From CAZBUH01 sp964495095 (GTDB taxonomy: Bacteria; Bacillota; Clostridia; Oscillospirales; Oscillospiraceae), in assembly GCA_964495095.1 (NCBI GenBank), contig CAZBUH010000001.1, positions 1 to 64,000 on the forward strand: a stretch of 64,000 bases of DNA. Direction: 5' to 3'. Shown here piece by piece: positions 32,997 to 41,398 of the stretch. Under the pieces are notes generated by a model. The model ran no database searches. It was not told the DNA's origin and saw only the letters and a program-made list of their open reading frames with translations. Both the position numbers and the translations under genes were made by a program. The stretch's first letter is position 1. Each line of letters begins with the position of its first letter.

Positions 32997-33545
32997 TTAT
33001 CTCAGATTCTCATAGTTTTTGTCATTTACAAATACTATCTTATCAAAAAGCCGCGTCCCCTTATAGCCCAGCCTGTAGGCTATGGAAGCGGTGACCGGCG
33101 CGAAAACCAGCGGGATAAAATACGCCGCTTTTGTTCCCTCGGCAAGGAGATTTACCACATAGCAGAAAAACAGGTATATCCATCTGTATGCCTGTCCAAA
33201 GAAATCCCCTTTAGTATAAAATATAAGCACTGCCGCCAGAATAAGCCCGGGTATCTGGGAGATTATCGAGGCCTTGAGGCCCTTGAGCTTATCCTCTTTT
33301 ATGTGGCCGTACTTCACAAGGTTATAATCACGCTGTCCCGTGCGCCATGCGTCCACGTAGATACACGCAATATAGACGGCGGTAGAGAGTATGGTCGCAA
33401 TTATGACTGACGGCGTATCGCCCATGAGCTGTGCAGTAAGCACAAGTACAAAAAGGTATATGACCATCGCTATGATGTGTACCGTCCATATTTTCAGCGT
33501 AAAAAGGCCGATGCTGCTTTTAGGCTGTTTGCCGGAAGAACTCAT
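32997..33545 (-). CDS. Four-helix membrane protein, function unknown
   Basis: A 182-residue integral membrane protein with segments near 17-37, 44-63, 97-113 and 118-150. A charged cytoplasmic loop (DAWRTGQRDYNLVKYGHIKE) follows the second helix. No family is recognised. An AAAGGAG Shine-Dalgarno sequence supports the start. It is the first gene of the run leading into the amidase and radA, so it may be cotranscribed with them; the 41-base gap holds no terminator. Confidence 0.75.
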   Translation of the reverse strand: MSSSGKQPKSSIGLFTLKIWTVHIIAMVIYLFVLVLTAQLMGDTPSVIIATILSTAVYIACIYVDAWRTGQRDYNLVKYGHIKEDKLKGLKASIISQIPGLILAAVLIFYTKGDFFGQAYRWIYLFFCYVVNLLAEGTKAAYFIPLVFAPVTASIAYRLGYKGTRLFDKIVFVNDKNYENLR

Positions 33546-33656
33546 AATAAAAACTCCTTTACCTGCCGCTGTGCTTGTACTTTAAATTGTATCATAAACT
33601 GCAATAATTAACAAGCGCAAAACCGTGCACGGGGCCAGATTTGTATCTTTTTGCGA

Positions 33657-33685
33657 TAGACTGGAAACGCCGCTGCTGATATAAT
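33657..33685 (+). promoter_or_regulatory. Sigma-A promoter of pfkA
   Basis: TAGACT and a perfect TATAAT (33680-33685) are separated by 17 bases, about 40 bases ahead of the start codon. Confidence 0.7.
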
Positions 33686-33726
33686 GGCGTTGACCAAAAA
33701 AATCAGATGATTGGAGAGTGGCTGCT

Positions 33727-34698
33727 TTGGCAAAAAGAATCGGCGTACTTACAAGCGGCGGTGACGCACCGGGTATGAATTCCGCGATAGCCGCCGTGGT
33801 CGATACCGCCAATTCCATGGGCATAGAATGTGTAGGTATCAGGCGCGGCTACAGCGGGCTTATCAATAACGATATATTCCCCCTCGATTTGGAATTTGTA
33901 AGCGCTATCGGCTCCCGCGGCGGCACGGCCCTGTATACGGCAAGAAGCGAGGAGTTTAAAACGCCCGAGGGGCTTAAACGGGCGGCTGACAACTGCAAAT
34001 TCATGGGCATAGACAGTCTTGTAGCGATTGGCGGTGACGGCACCTTCCGCGGCGCGCTGGCCCTTTCAAAACACGGCGTTTCAGTTGTAGCCATTCCCGG
34101 TACGATAGATAATGACATCCCCTGTACAGAGTACACCATCGGTTTCGACACCGCCTGCAACACGGCCATCGAGATGGTGGATAAGCTCCGGGACACTATG
34201 AAATCCCATGAGCGCTGCTCTGTTGTGGAGGTAATGGGACACAGATCAGGAAATCTTGCCCTGAATGTTGGCATTGCCTGCTCCGCGGCGGCTGTGCTTA
34301 TTCCGGAGCATAATATTGATTTTAAAAATGACGTAATTGAGAAAATACGTAGCGCAAGGCTCCGCGGCGGCACACATTTTACGGTTATAGTGGCCGAGGG
34401 CGCGGCATCCGGCAATGAGATTGGGCAGAAGATACTGGAGGAGACCGGGATAGATACCCGCGTCACTGTACTGGGCCATGTTCAGCGCGGCGGCTCCCCT
34501 AACGCCCACGACAGGATATCGGCGGCTCTTATGGGGTATCACGCGGTAAAGGTTTTGGCCTCAGGCGGGACCAACCGTGTAATCTGCCTGCGTGACGGAA
34601 AATACGTGGACATGGATATTACCGAGGCTCTGGATATCCCCTATCGGGTATGCGAAGAGCATCTTCTGGCTCTGGAGGCTATTGGCTCCGGAGTATAA
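33727..34698 (+). CDS. pfkA: ATP-dependent 6-phosphofructokinase
   Basis: A 323-residue enzyme. The TTG at 33727 is chosen over the GTG at 33718 because GGAGAG is eight bases before it and it gives the family-typical MAKRIGVLTSGGD start. ATP specificity is indicated by IGGDGTF (residues 101-107; the second Gly is where PPi enzymes have Asp) and PGTIDND (124-130, Gly instead of Lys). Other blocks are GGDAPGMN (11-18), VEVMGHRSGNLALNVG and LGHVQRGGSPNAHDRI. It catalyses the committed step of glycolysis beside the reversible PPi enzyme at 20040. Own promoter and terminator. Confidence 0.95.
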   Translation: MAKRIGVLTSGGDAPGMNSAIAAVVDTANSMGIECVGIRRGYSGLINNDIFPLDLEFVSAIGSRGGTALYTARSEEFKTPEGLKRAADNCKFMGIDSLVAIGGDGTFRGALALSKHGVSVVAIPGTIDNDIPCTEYTIGFDTACNTAIEMVDKLRDTMKSHERCSVVEVMGHRSGNLALNVGIACSAAAVLIPEHNIDFKNDVIEKIRSARLRGGTHFTVIVAEGAASGNEIGQKILEETGIDTRVTVLGHVQRGGSPNAHDRISAALMGYHAVKVLASGGTNRVICLRDGKYVDMDITEALDIPYRVCEEHLLALEAIGSGV

Positions 34699-34716
34699 TC
34701 CGGCATAACATCAATC

Positions 34717-34760
34717 CTTCTCCCCCCCGTCCGGTGTTTTATTCAGGATGGGGGGATTTT
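34717..34760 (+). terminator. Terminator of pfkA
   Basis: A C7 tract (TCTCCCCCCCGTCC) pairs with GGATGGGGGGA across a loop and is followed by TTTTT. The following 34761-34975 is AT-rich with no gene; it contains a small GCAGGGA/TCCCTGC hairpin with a GAAA loop near 34917-34934. Confidence 0.8.
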
Positions 34761-34975
34761 TGCAGATGTCAGCTTCCATTAGAGAACACAACAGATAATC
34801 CCTATATAAATAACTGAATATCCTTCTTTTTAGAACGGACTGAAAGAATGAATAACCTACGGGCCTTGTGCGATGGAGATTGTGAACAAAAAATCATTTT
34901 CACACAACAGACAGGCTGCAGGGAGAAATCCCTGCCGTATCACTTCCGAAAAGTTTCCGAAATACACAGGGTGTA

Positions 34976-35004
34976 TTGAAAAGTCAAAAACAAAAATCTA
35001 TAAT
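34976..35004 (+). promoter_or_regulatory. Promoter of the FMN-riboswitch transcript
   Basis: TTGAAA and a perfect TATAAT (34999-35004) are separated by 17 bases, just upstream of the aptamer. Confidence 0.75.
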
Positions 35005-35026
35005 TTATCTGACAACTGAATAAGGG

Positions 35027-35160
35027 TATCTTCAGGGCAGGGTGAAATTCCCGATTGGCGGTATAGTCCGCGAGCGTGAAAACGCAGGATTTGGCATTGT
35101 TCGGATCAGGATTTGGTGAAATTCCAAAACCAACAGTATAGTCTGGATAGAAGAAGATAA
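35027..35160 (+). ncRNA. FMN riboswitch (RFN element)
   Basis: The conserved RFN core is unmistakable: GGGCAGGGTGAAATTCCC, GGCGGTATAGTCCGCGAGC, GGATTTGGTGAAATTCC and CAACAGTATAGTCTGGAT, closed by TATCTTC/GAAGATA as P1. FMN binding normally triggers premature termination or hides the RBS. Here a terminator hairpin lies at about 35215-35241, between aptamer and ribU, so control is likely transcriptional: high FMN ends transcription before ribU and the kinase gene. Confidence 0.96.
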
Positions 35161-35214
35161 ATCTCGTGTGTAAGCTGCTATTTTGCTAATATACGATGTT
35201 CCTTTGACTTTTTT

Positions 35215-35245
35215 CGCACCTGAAAGATATTTTTCAGGTGCAAAT
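35215..35245 (+). terminator. Expression-platform terminator of the FMN riboswitch
   Basis: GCACCTGAAA pairs with TTTCAGGTGC, followed by AAATTTTATTTT. It lies between the aptamer and the ribU Shine-Dalgarno sequence (ACGGAGG). Confidence 0.75.
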
Positions 35246-35269
35246 TTTATTTTACGGAGGCATTTAACT

Positions 35270-35920
35270 ATGGAAAGCAAAACAAAGAAAATGGCCACGA
35301 TAGCAACGCTTGCAGCAATGGCGTTCGTAATGGTGACTTTCGTTCGTATTCCAGTTGTACTATTTTTGGAATATGAGCCTAAAGACATTATCATTACATT
35401 AGGCGGCTTTATATGGGGACCGCTGGCTTCTTTTATTGTTTCGGTAATTGTTTCATTGATTGAATTGGTGACAATCAGCGAAGACGGAATTTTGGGATTT
35501 ATTATGAATATCATATCGACCTGCGCGTTTGCCTGCACGGCAGCTTTTATTTACAAGAAGAAACGGACATTGTCTGGTGCTGTTATCGGTTTATGTGCGG
35601 GCACATTGTTGATGGTGGTAGTAATGCTGTTGTGGAACTATTTAATTACACCGATTTACATGGGATTTCCTCGTGAAGCTGTTGCCGAACTACTTATTCC
35701 CGCTTTTCTTCCATTCAATTTGATTAAAGGCGGATTAAACGCAGCATTTACATTTATGCTTTATAAGCCGGTAACAACAGCATTACGAAAAACAGGATAT
35801 ATATCAGCTTCCCATAATGAACAAGCGCCAAAGAAAAAGCCGATTGGATTGTGGATACTTTTTGGAATAATCATTGTTACTTGTATTTTGCTTACATTAT
35901 CATTAAATGGGATTATATGA
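35270..35920 (+). CDS. ribU: Riboflavin ECF transporter S component RibU
   Basis: About 216 residues with six membrane segments. The start at 35270 has ACGGAGG nine bases upstream and follows the riboswitch terminator; the longer in-frame reading runs through the terminator and is not credible. The N-terminal Ala-rich MATIATLAAMAFVMVTFVRI, the LEYEPKDIIITLGGFIWGP block and NLIKGGLNAAFTFMLY are the RibU pattern. RibU delivers riboflavin to the shared EcfAA'T energising module, which is not encoded in this window. The gene is clearly AT-rich compared with the surrounding housekeeping genes and is 9 bases ahead of the kinase fusion. Confidence 0.93.
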   Translation: MESKTKKMATIATLAAMAFVMVTFVRIPVVLFLEYEPKDIIITLGGFIWGPLASFIVSVIVSLIELVTISEDGILGFIMNIISTCAFACTAAFIYKKKRTLSGAVIGLCAGTLLMVVVMLLWNYLITPIYMGFPREAVAELLIPAFLPFNLIKGGLNAAFTFMLYKPVTTALRKTGYISASHNEQAPKKKPIGLWILFGIIIVTCILLTLSLNGII

Positions 35921-35929
35921 GGAAATATT

Positions 35930-36625
35930 ATGCAACGAATTTCAGATAATTCCCCATTATGTAAGTTTTCAGGTGAAGTAATACATGGGCGTGGCATAGG
36001 AAAGTTAGTCGGGATGCCAACGGCTAATCTGCAAATATCATCTGATGTGAAATTGCCGCCCAATGGGGTTTATATTACAAAAATTATATATAATAGCTAC
36101 ATATATTACGGGATAACCAATATAGGGACTCGTCCTACGATTGATACAGACAGCGAAATATCTGTTGAAACGCATATTCTTAACTTCAATCAAGGGATAT
36201 ATGGAGAGAGATTGGAAATTGAACTCTTTGAGATGCTTCGCAGTATCAGAAAATTTGAGGATTTTTCTTCTCTTTTAGAGCAGATACGAAAGGATTGCAT
36301 TGCAACACAAGATTTTTTCGGCTTAGAAAGAACCTACTCACGGTTGCAGATGGATATTGAAAAACATCAAGCAAGAGTTGATAACCGAGAGGTCTGTCTA
36401 TCAAACAAAGAATTTGATGTCTTGTATATGCTATATTCCAATCCCGATATTAGCTATACGAAAGAGCAAATTTATGAAGCTATCTGGCATGAGCCATCTA
36501 TAGGCAATTGCCATGCCGTAGAAAATACTGTTTTTCAAATTAGAAAAAAGTGCAAAGCACTTGCAGAAAATGTTGAATTCATCAAAACTGTTGTTGGATA
36601 CGGATATAAGTTTTGCAGCAATTAA
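35930..36625 (+). CDS. Riboflavin kinase fused to an OmpR-type winged-helix DNA-binding domain
   Basis: A 231-residue two-domain protein. Residues about 14-120 are a complete flavokinase domain of the RibF C-terminal type: HGRGIGKLVGMPTANLQ (PTAN at 30-33, metal/ATP site), YYGITNIGTRPTID, SVETHIL with the catalytic Glu80, and IYGERLEIEL with the terminal D/F-rich helix. There is no FAD synthetase (nucleotidyltransferase) half. A helical linker (120-148) leads to residues 150-230, a Trans_reg_C winged helix: CLSNKEFDVLYMLYSN, YTKEQIYEAIWHEP, AVENTVFQIRKKC and IKTVVGYGYKF. No receiver domain is present. Coexpression with RibU under an FMN riboswitch suggests FMN synthesis coupled to imported riboflavin, plus DNA-level regulation sensing flavin or FMN (inference). 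AT-rich like ribU. Confidence 0.9.
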   Translation: MQRISDNSPLCKFSGEVIHGRGIGKLVGMPTANLQISSDVKLPPNGVYITKIIYNSYIYYGITNIGTRPTIDTDSEISVETHILNFNQGIYGERLEIELFEMLRSIRKFEDFSSLLEQIRKDCIATQDFFGLERTYSRLQMDIEKHQARVDNREVCLSNKEFDVLYMLYSNPDISYTKEQIYEAIWHEPSIGNCHAVENTVFQIRKKCKALAENVEFIKTVVGYGYKFCSN

Positions 36626-36626
36626 A

Positions 36627-36848
36627 ATGCAGACAACAATGACAACCGTTGAGGAAATCCGTACTTATGACCGAGTAGAGTTTAATTCCAAAATGGGATT
36701 TCACAGATACAAAGTTACCGGGGCAAAGCTGCAGCCCGCAGTTCTGCCCCGGTATTCCATTAAGCTTTTTTCAGTATTTTTTCTTTTTGGGAAAAGTATT
36801 CCCGCAGCATTTTGCAGACAACGCCCGACAGGCCTGTCACTCCTATGA
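36627..36848 (+). pseudogene. Possible truncated reading frame at the right edge of the AT-rich riboflavin module
   Basis: Immediately after the kinase stop an ATG opens a frame (MQTTMTTVEEIRTYDR, then a VEFNSKMGFHRYKV segment) that is AT-rich like ribU. From about 36715 the frame runs through the antisense of the symporter terminator and 3' end, where composition changes. This looks like the first 30 or so codons of a gene cut off at the junction of the transferred segment. No homology recognised. Confidence 0.3.
36716..36755 (-). terminator. Terminator of the alanine/glycine symporter gene
   Basis: ACCGGGGCA pairs with TGCCCCGGT around an internal GCTGC/GCAG pairing, just past the minus-strand stop codon. 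Confidence 0.75.
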
Positions 36849-38118
36849 GATTTGGAACGCACATAAGCCCGTTTAAGGCGTCGGAAATATCCCACAGCAT
36901 TTCTGAAGTGCCGATACAGCCTAAAAACACCGCCAGTATTACGATGCAGTTATATACCGGCACCAGCCTTTCGCCGCCCAGATACCGGCAGCAGGTCCTG
37001 CCGTAGTGGGACCACCCAATTATAGTGGTAAAGGCGAACAGGGCTATGGCAGCGGCGATGCCGATTCCGGCAAAATCTCCAAAGCCGTTTACAAACGCCC
37101 TTATTGTTATGGCCGCGCCGTTCATGCCGCAGTCGGTTATCTGGATGCCGGACGTCAAAATTACAAGCGCCGTCATGGTACAGATAACTATAGTGTCCAC
37201 GAACACCTCAAAGCAGCCCCACATGGCCTGATCTATGCCGCTTTTCACCTCCGCCGAGGAGTGAGCCATAGCCGAGGAGCCGATTCCGGCCTCATTCGAG
37301 GATATGCCGCGGCTTATTCCAAACCGCACGGCCCTGGATGCGGCGACGCCCAGTATACCGCCCCGGACAGCGCTGCCCGCAAAGGCGTCCCGGAATATTG
37401 CCAATATTGCTTCCGGCAGCTTTGTGAAATTAAGCCCTATAAGAACCAGGCTGCCCAATATATACAGTATCGCGGCGGCGGGCACTATCTTTTCCGCAGC
37501 TGCGCTTATTCTTTTTGCTCCGCCGAATATCACCGCGGCGGAGACCGCCGACAGAACTATGCCCGTGACGCAGGGCTTTACTCCAAACATGGTCTCCATG
37601 GCGGAGGAGACGGAATTTGACTGTACGCCGGCCCCGACTCCCAGAGAGGCGCCCAGGCACAGCACTGCGTAAATTACGGCCAGCCATCTGCAATGCAGCC
37701 CCTTTTCAATGTAGACCATCGGCCCGCCTATCCACTGGCCGTCTTTTCCCATATATCTGTATCCGACAGCAAGGGCTATCTCAAAAAACTTGGTCATCAT
37801 GCCGAAAAGCGCCGACACCCACATCCAGAATACAGCCCCCGGCCCGCCGGAATATATAGCGACGGCAACGCCCACGATATTTCCCGTGCCGATTGTGGCC
37901 GCCAAGGCCGTACACAGCGCCTGAAACGGGGTTATGGCGTTCTTTTTGTTTTTATTTCCGCTCTTTATCGCCCCTATGGTGCCTTTCATCCACAGGGGGA
38001 ATTTCTTAAATTGAAAAAATCCGGAACGGGCGGTAAAAAACACGCTCAGAATAAGCAGAATGGCGCACATAACAGGGCTCCACACAAAATTCCCAAGGGC
38101 CGACACAAAATTTCCCAT
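36760..38118 (-). CDS. Sodium:alanine/glycine symporter (AGCS family)
   Basis: About 452 residues with ten to twelve membrane segments. The start at 38118 has AAGGAGGG upstream and removes a spurious 98-codon extension. AGCS landmarks are the N-terminal VWSPVMCAILLILSVFFTAR, FQALCTALAATIGTGNIVGVA (the Na+/substrate motif), GGPGAVFWMWVSALFGM, a GISRGISSNEAGIGSSAMAHS block and FTTIIGWSHYGRTCC. It imports alanine or glycine with Na+. It stands between terminators, as a single-gene unit. Confidence 0.94.
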   Translation of the reverse strand: MGNFVSALGNFVWSPVMCAILLILSVFFTARSGFFQFKKFPLWMKGTIGAIKSGNKNKKNAITPFQALCTALAATIGTGNIVGVAVAIYSGGPGAVFWMWVSALFGMMTKFFEIALAVGYRYMGKDGQWIGGPMVYIEKGLHCRWLAVIYAVLCLGASLGVGAGVQSNSVSSAMETMFGVKPCVTGIVLSAVSAAVIFGGAKRISAAAEKIVPAAAILYILGSLVLIGLNFTKLPEAILAIFRDAFAGSAVRGGILGVAASRAVRFGISRGISSNEAGIGSSAMAHSSAEVKSGIDQAMWGCFEVFVDTIVICTMTALVILTSGIQITDCGMNGAAITIRAFVNGFGDFAGIGIAAAIALFAFTTIIGWSHYGRTCCRYLGGERLVPVYNCIVILAVFLGCIGTSEMLWDISDALNGLMCVPNLIGVTGLSGVVCKMLREYFSQKEKILKKA

Positions 38119-38167
38119 AGCGCTTCCCTCCTTCTTGTCCAAAATATGAACTGAGAAGCAGAAAAAT

Positions 38168-38199
38168 ACCGCCCGTCCGGTTTTTCCGGGCGGGCGGCT
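38168..38199 (-). terminator. Terminator after the TIGR03936 gene
   Basis: CCGCCCGTCCGG pairs with CCGGGCGGGCGG across a TTTTT/AAAAA loop, followed on the minus strand by TATTTTTC. Confidence 0.9.
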
Positions 38200-38213
38200 T
38201 CGTCGCAGGGATA

Positions 38214-38879
38214 TTATCTGAACACATTCATATCCGAATCCAGCACTTCCATTCGCTTGAATTCCGTGAAATCCGGAGCCAGAAACGGCTTTTTCTGTTC
38301 GATTGCTGAAATTATATTGTTTGGATTCAAGGCCGGATTCTGAGCTGAAATTACGGCTCTTACAAAGATTCCCGTATCGGACAGTTTGGAAAACAGGATG
38401 GCGTTTATACACGGGATAATGTCAAAATCCGTTATGCCCTTTTTCGATTTTTTCTGTATCACCAGATTATCGCCGGTGAAAAGGCTGTTAAGCTCCCCGC
38501 AGGCGCTGTCAGGGACGCCCTTATCGTATGTGAGCAGACCGCAGATCTCCAGCCAGGCTATTTCCTTTAATTTGCGCTCGGCCTCATAGACCTTTACGAC
38601 AGTTATGCCGGAGGGCATGGAGGCGTTCATCATTTCCGGAACCTTTTCAAGGGGGATGTCGCTTAAAAGCTCAAAATCCATTAGCTCGCACTGGCTCTCA
38701 CATCCCACTGAAAGCGGCAGCGCGATTGAGATAAACGGGTGCGGGTTAAATCCCTCTGTGTGCTTTACGCTTAGGCCGGAGCGTATAAAAACCCTCTGCA
38801 TGGTGCGCATAAGGTCAAGATGGGAGATATACTGGGCAAGCCCTTCCTTGTAAAACAGCATTCTGTGCTTATTATTCAT
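38214..38879 (-). CDS. TIGR03936-family protein (DUF2344), partner of a radical SAM enzyme
   Basis: A 221-residue protein with the N-terminal signature MLFYKEGLAQYISHLDLMRT, then RSGLSVKHTEGFNPHPFISI and ALPLSVGCESQCELMDFEL. The family is usually the separate C-terminal partner (or fused part) of the TIGR03960 radical SAM protein encoded just upstream, which it overlaps by eight bases. Its biochemical function is not established. In many Clostridia this pair is followed by an RNase E/G gene and rplU-rpmA; here a terminator comes instead. Confidence 0.9.
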   Translation of the reverse strand: MNNKHRMLFYKEGLAQYISHLDLMRTMQRVFIRSGLSVKHTEGFNPHPFISIALPLSVGCESQCELMDFELLSDIPLEKVPEMMNASMPSGITVVKVYEAERKLKEIAWLEICGLLTYDKGVPDSACGELNSLFTGDNLVIQKKSKKGITDFDIIPCINAILFSKLSDTGIFVRAVISAQNPALNPNNIISAIEQKKPFLAPDFTEFKRMEVLDSDMNVFR

Positions 38880-40707
38880 CGCACGGGCCCCCTTTGTAAA
38901 GAATGTTGGCGCCGCAGCCTGTGCATTTTACACGGCAGTCGGGGGTTATCTCGCTCCTGTAGGCGGCCTCTCTCTCACGCCACATAAAATCCTTGCTTAC
39001 GCCGACACTCGTAACGCTCCAGGGCAGTATCTCGTCTTTTTCCCGTACCCGATGGGCATAAAACGACGGTTTAACGCCAACGGCATTAAACGCATCCATC
39101 CAGCACTGGAAGGAGAAATATTCGCCCCAGGAGTCCAGCTTGGCGCCGTTTTTCCAGGCTTCCTCGATAACCGCGCCTATCCGCCTGTCCCCTCTTGAGA
39201 GTACGGCCTCCATATAGCTTGTCTCCGGCTCGTGCCAGTTGTATGTGATATTCTTTACCCGCAGGTTTTCCCGCAGGAGCGTAACCTTGCGCATGTATTC
39301 CTCCATTGTGTTCTGCGCCTCCCACTGGAATGGCGTGTGAGGCTTGGGCACAAAGCAGGAGGTGCTGACTGTAACTCTCACGCCGCGGCTTTTATTGGGC
39401 GTTACCTCGCGCCACAGGCTGAGCACTTTTTTTGCAAGCTCCGCAATGGCGATAACGTCCTCGTCCGTTTCTGTGGGAAGTCCCAGCATAAAATAGAGCT
39501 TAAGTCCGCTCCAGCCGCCCTCAAAGGCGATACGGCAGGAATTTAAAACGTCCTCCTCCCGGACATTCTTGTTGATAGCGTCCCGCAGCCGCTGGCTCCC
39601 CGCCTCCGGAGCAAATGTAAGTCCTGTTTTCCTGACTTTCTGGACCCGCTGCATAAGGTCCATGGAGAAATTATCCGCCCGGAGGGACGGAAGCGAAAGG
39701 CTTATATTCCTCGGCTCACACCACTCCAAAAGCCCGTCGCAGAGATTGTAGAGAGGCTTATAGTCGCTGGTACTCAGGGAGGACAGCGTGACCTCCTCGT
39801 AGCCGGAATTCAAAAGGGCCTCTTTTCCCTGTTCTATAAGCTTTTCATACGCTCTCGGACGCACAGGCCGGTAGGCGTATCCCGCCTGGCAGAAGCGGCA
39901 GCCCCGTATGCAGCCGCGGAATATTTCAAGAACCACCCTGTCATGGACTATCTCCGTGGAGGGCACTATCTGATGCACGGGGAAATAGGAATTTGTAAAA
40001 TCCTGCACTATGCGTTTTGTGACCGGCATTTTTGCCCCCTCTGCAGGGGTAATGCTCTCAATAGTGCCGTCATTCTTATATTTCACGTCATACAGCGACG
40101 GAACATACACTCCGTCGATTTTTGCTGCCTCACAGAGAAAACTCTGTTTATCCCATCCCTCGTTTCTCGCTTTCCGGTAAAGCTCGATTACTTCAGGATC
40201 CATGTCCTCCCCTTCTCCCAAAACGAAGAGGTCGATAAAATCTGACATGGGCTCCGGGTTATAACAGCTTGTACCTCCGGCGAAAACAATAGGCGTGAGT
40301 TCGTGCCTGTCCGCTGAGTGGAGAGGCAGCCCGGCCATATCCAGCATATTCAGCACGTTGGTGTACGCCATCTCATAGCCCAGGGAAAAGGCTATCATGT
40401 CAAAATCCGAAACAGGGTCGCCGCTCTCCAAGGCGTAAAGAGGGATGCCGTTTTCCCGCATCTCCTTTTCCATGTCGCCCCAGGGCGCAAATACACGCTC
40501 ACACCACACGCCGTCCATATTATTTATAACGCCGTAAAGTATCTTCATTCCCAAATTGGACATGCCTATCTCGTAAGTATCAGGGAAACAGAAGGCCACT
40601 CTGGTGTCAACCCGGTTTTTATCCTTGATTATCTCGTTATATTCTCCCCCGGTATAGCGCGCGGGCTTCTGTACCCTGGGCAGAATACGCTTTAATCTGC
40701 TGTCCAT
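38872..40707 (-). CDS. TIGR03960-family B12-binding-type radical SAM protein
   Basis: About 611 residues. The N-terminal part (VDTRVAFCFPDTYEIGMSNL, MAGLPLHSADRHELTPIVF, GGTSCYNPEPM) is a cobalamin-binding-like domain of this family. The radical SAM cluster motif CIRGCRFC (CX3CX2C) and the AGYAYRPVRPR continuation follow. The C-terminus carries DCRVKCTGCGANI, a likely second metal site. The start is uncertain: ATG at 40707 gives the family-typical beginning, while another in-frame ATG lies at 40734; neither has a strong Shine-Dalgarno sequence. It overlaps its TIGR03936 partner and follows the M50 protease gene. Function of the family is unknown; a tRNA or cofactor modification is often assumed. 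Confidence 0.9.
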   Translation of the reverse strand: MDSRLKRILPRVQKPARYTGGEYNEIIKDKNRVDTRVAFCFPDTYEIGMSNLGMKILYGVINNMDGVWCERVFAPWGDMEKEMRENGIPLYALESGDPVSDFDMIAFSLGYEMAYTNVLNMLDMAGLPLHSADRHELTPIVFAGGTSCYNPEPMSDFIDLFVLGEGEDMDPEVIELYRKARNEGWDKQSFLCEAAKIDGVYVPSLYDVKYKNDGTIESITPAEGAKMPVTKRIVQDFTNSYFPVHQIVPSTEIVHDRVVLEIFRGCIRGCRFCQAGYAYRPVRPRAYEKLIEQGKEALLNSGYEEVTLSSLSTSDYKPLYNLCDGLLEWCEPRNISLSLPSLRADNFSMDLMQRVQKVRKTGLTFAPEAGSQRLRDAINKNVREEDVLNSCRIAFEGGWSGLKLYFMLGLPTETDEDVIAIAELAKKVLSLWREVTPNKSRGVRVTVSTSCFVPKPHTPFQWEAQNTMEEYMRKVTLLRENLRVKNITYNWHEPETSYMEAVLSRGDRRIGAVIEEAWKNGAKLDSWGEYFSFQCWMDAFNAVGVKPSFYAHRVREKDEILPWSVTSVGVSKDFMWREREAAYRSEITPDCRVKCTGCGANILYKGGPCDE

Positions 40708-40771
40708 AAAAACACATCCATAAAAATATTGCATGTCCTTGCCATCTGAAAGACCGACAGGCAAACATGGG

Positions 40772-41398
40772 CTAATAGTATTGTATACCCCCGCCGCGGC
40801 TTTTACAAGAATTAAAAGCAAGCCAAAGCGCCATGAAAAGCAGGGTAAAATTTCTGCCGGTGCTTATAAGCAGATAAATTCCGGCCGGCAGCATCAGGGC
40901 CAGAATAATGATATCAATAATTTTTGAAACCCTCTCCGCAGTCTCAACCCCGCCCTTCATGGCGGTAAAAGCGAAAACAAGGCCGCCTCCGTCAAGGCCG
41001 CTTACAGGAATCAGGTTAAAAACGCCGTAAATAAGGCTAAGCCCCGCGGCGTCATAAAAGCGCTCTCCGAAAAGCGACAGCAGGTATGCTGAAATAAAGC
41101 TCGCCGCTGGCCCGGCGGCGATGGCGGCTATTTCACCCCAATAGCCCAGCGTTCCGGCAGAACAGCTCATAGTCAGTCCTGAGACCGAAAATTTGAGAAG
41201 CCTTATCTCCGCCCCCTGAAGCTTCAGCGCAGCGGCGTGGCCAAGCTCATGCAGAAATATCGCGCATAGGGCGCTGAGGCACAGCTTTCCGTCAAAAAAG
41301 TAAAGCACGGAAAAAATCAGCAAAAAACCGCTTGTTATCCGTGCTTTGCCCGCGGAGATAACGTTATTGTCCGCCATTGTCAGAAAAAGCCGTCTCAT
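40772..41398 (-). CDS. SpoIVFB-like M50 site-2 protease
   Basis: About 208 residues with four to six hydrophobic segments. The intramembrane metalloprotease motif FLHELGHAAAL (HExxH) is in an early helix and the third ligand block is NLIPVSGLDGGGLVF (a variant of NPxxxxDG). This matches SpoIVFB, which processes pro-sigma-K in the forespore membrane of spore formers. The start is ambiguous (41398 or 41377); neither has a good Shine-Dalgarno sequence. The gene overlaps the upstream 113-codon SpoIVFA-like gene by 14 to 35 bases, implying coupled translation. Confidence 0.85.
   Translation of the reverse strand: MRRLFLTMADNNVISAGKARITSGFLLIFSVLYFFDGKLCLSALCAIFLHELGHAAALKLQGAEIRLLKFSVSGLTMSCSAGTLGYWGEIAAIAAGPAASFISAYLLSLFGERFYDAAGLSLIYGVFNLIPVSGLDGGGLVFAFTAMKGGVETAERVSKIIDIIILALMLPAGIYLLISTGRNFTLLFMALWLAFNSCKSRGGGIQYY

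Noticed and set aside
35183..35269. Longer N-terminus for RibU
   Set aside because: The extension is the expression-platform terminator of the riboswitch read as protein; the proper Shine-Dalgarno sequence precedes 35270.
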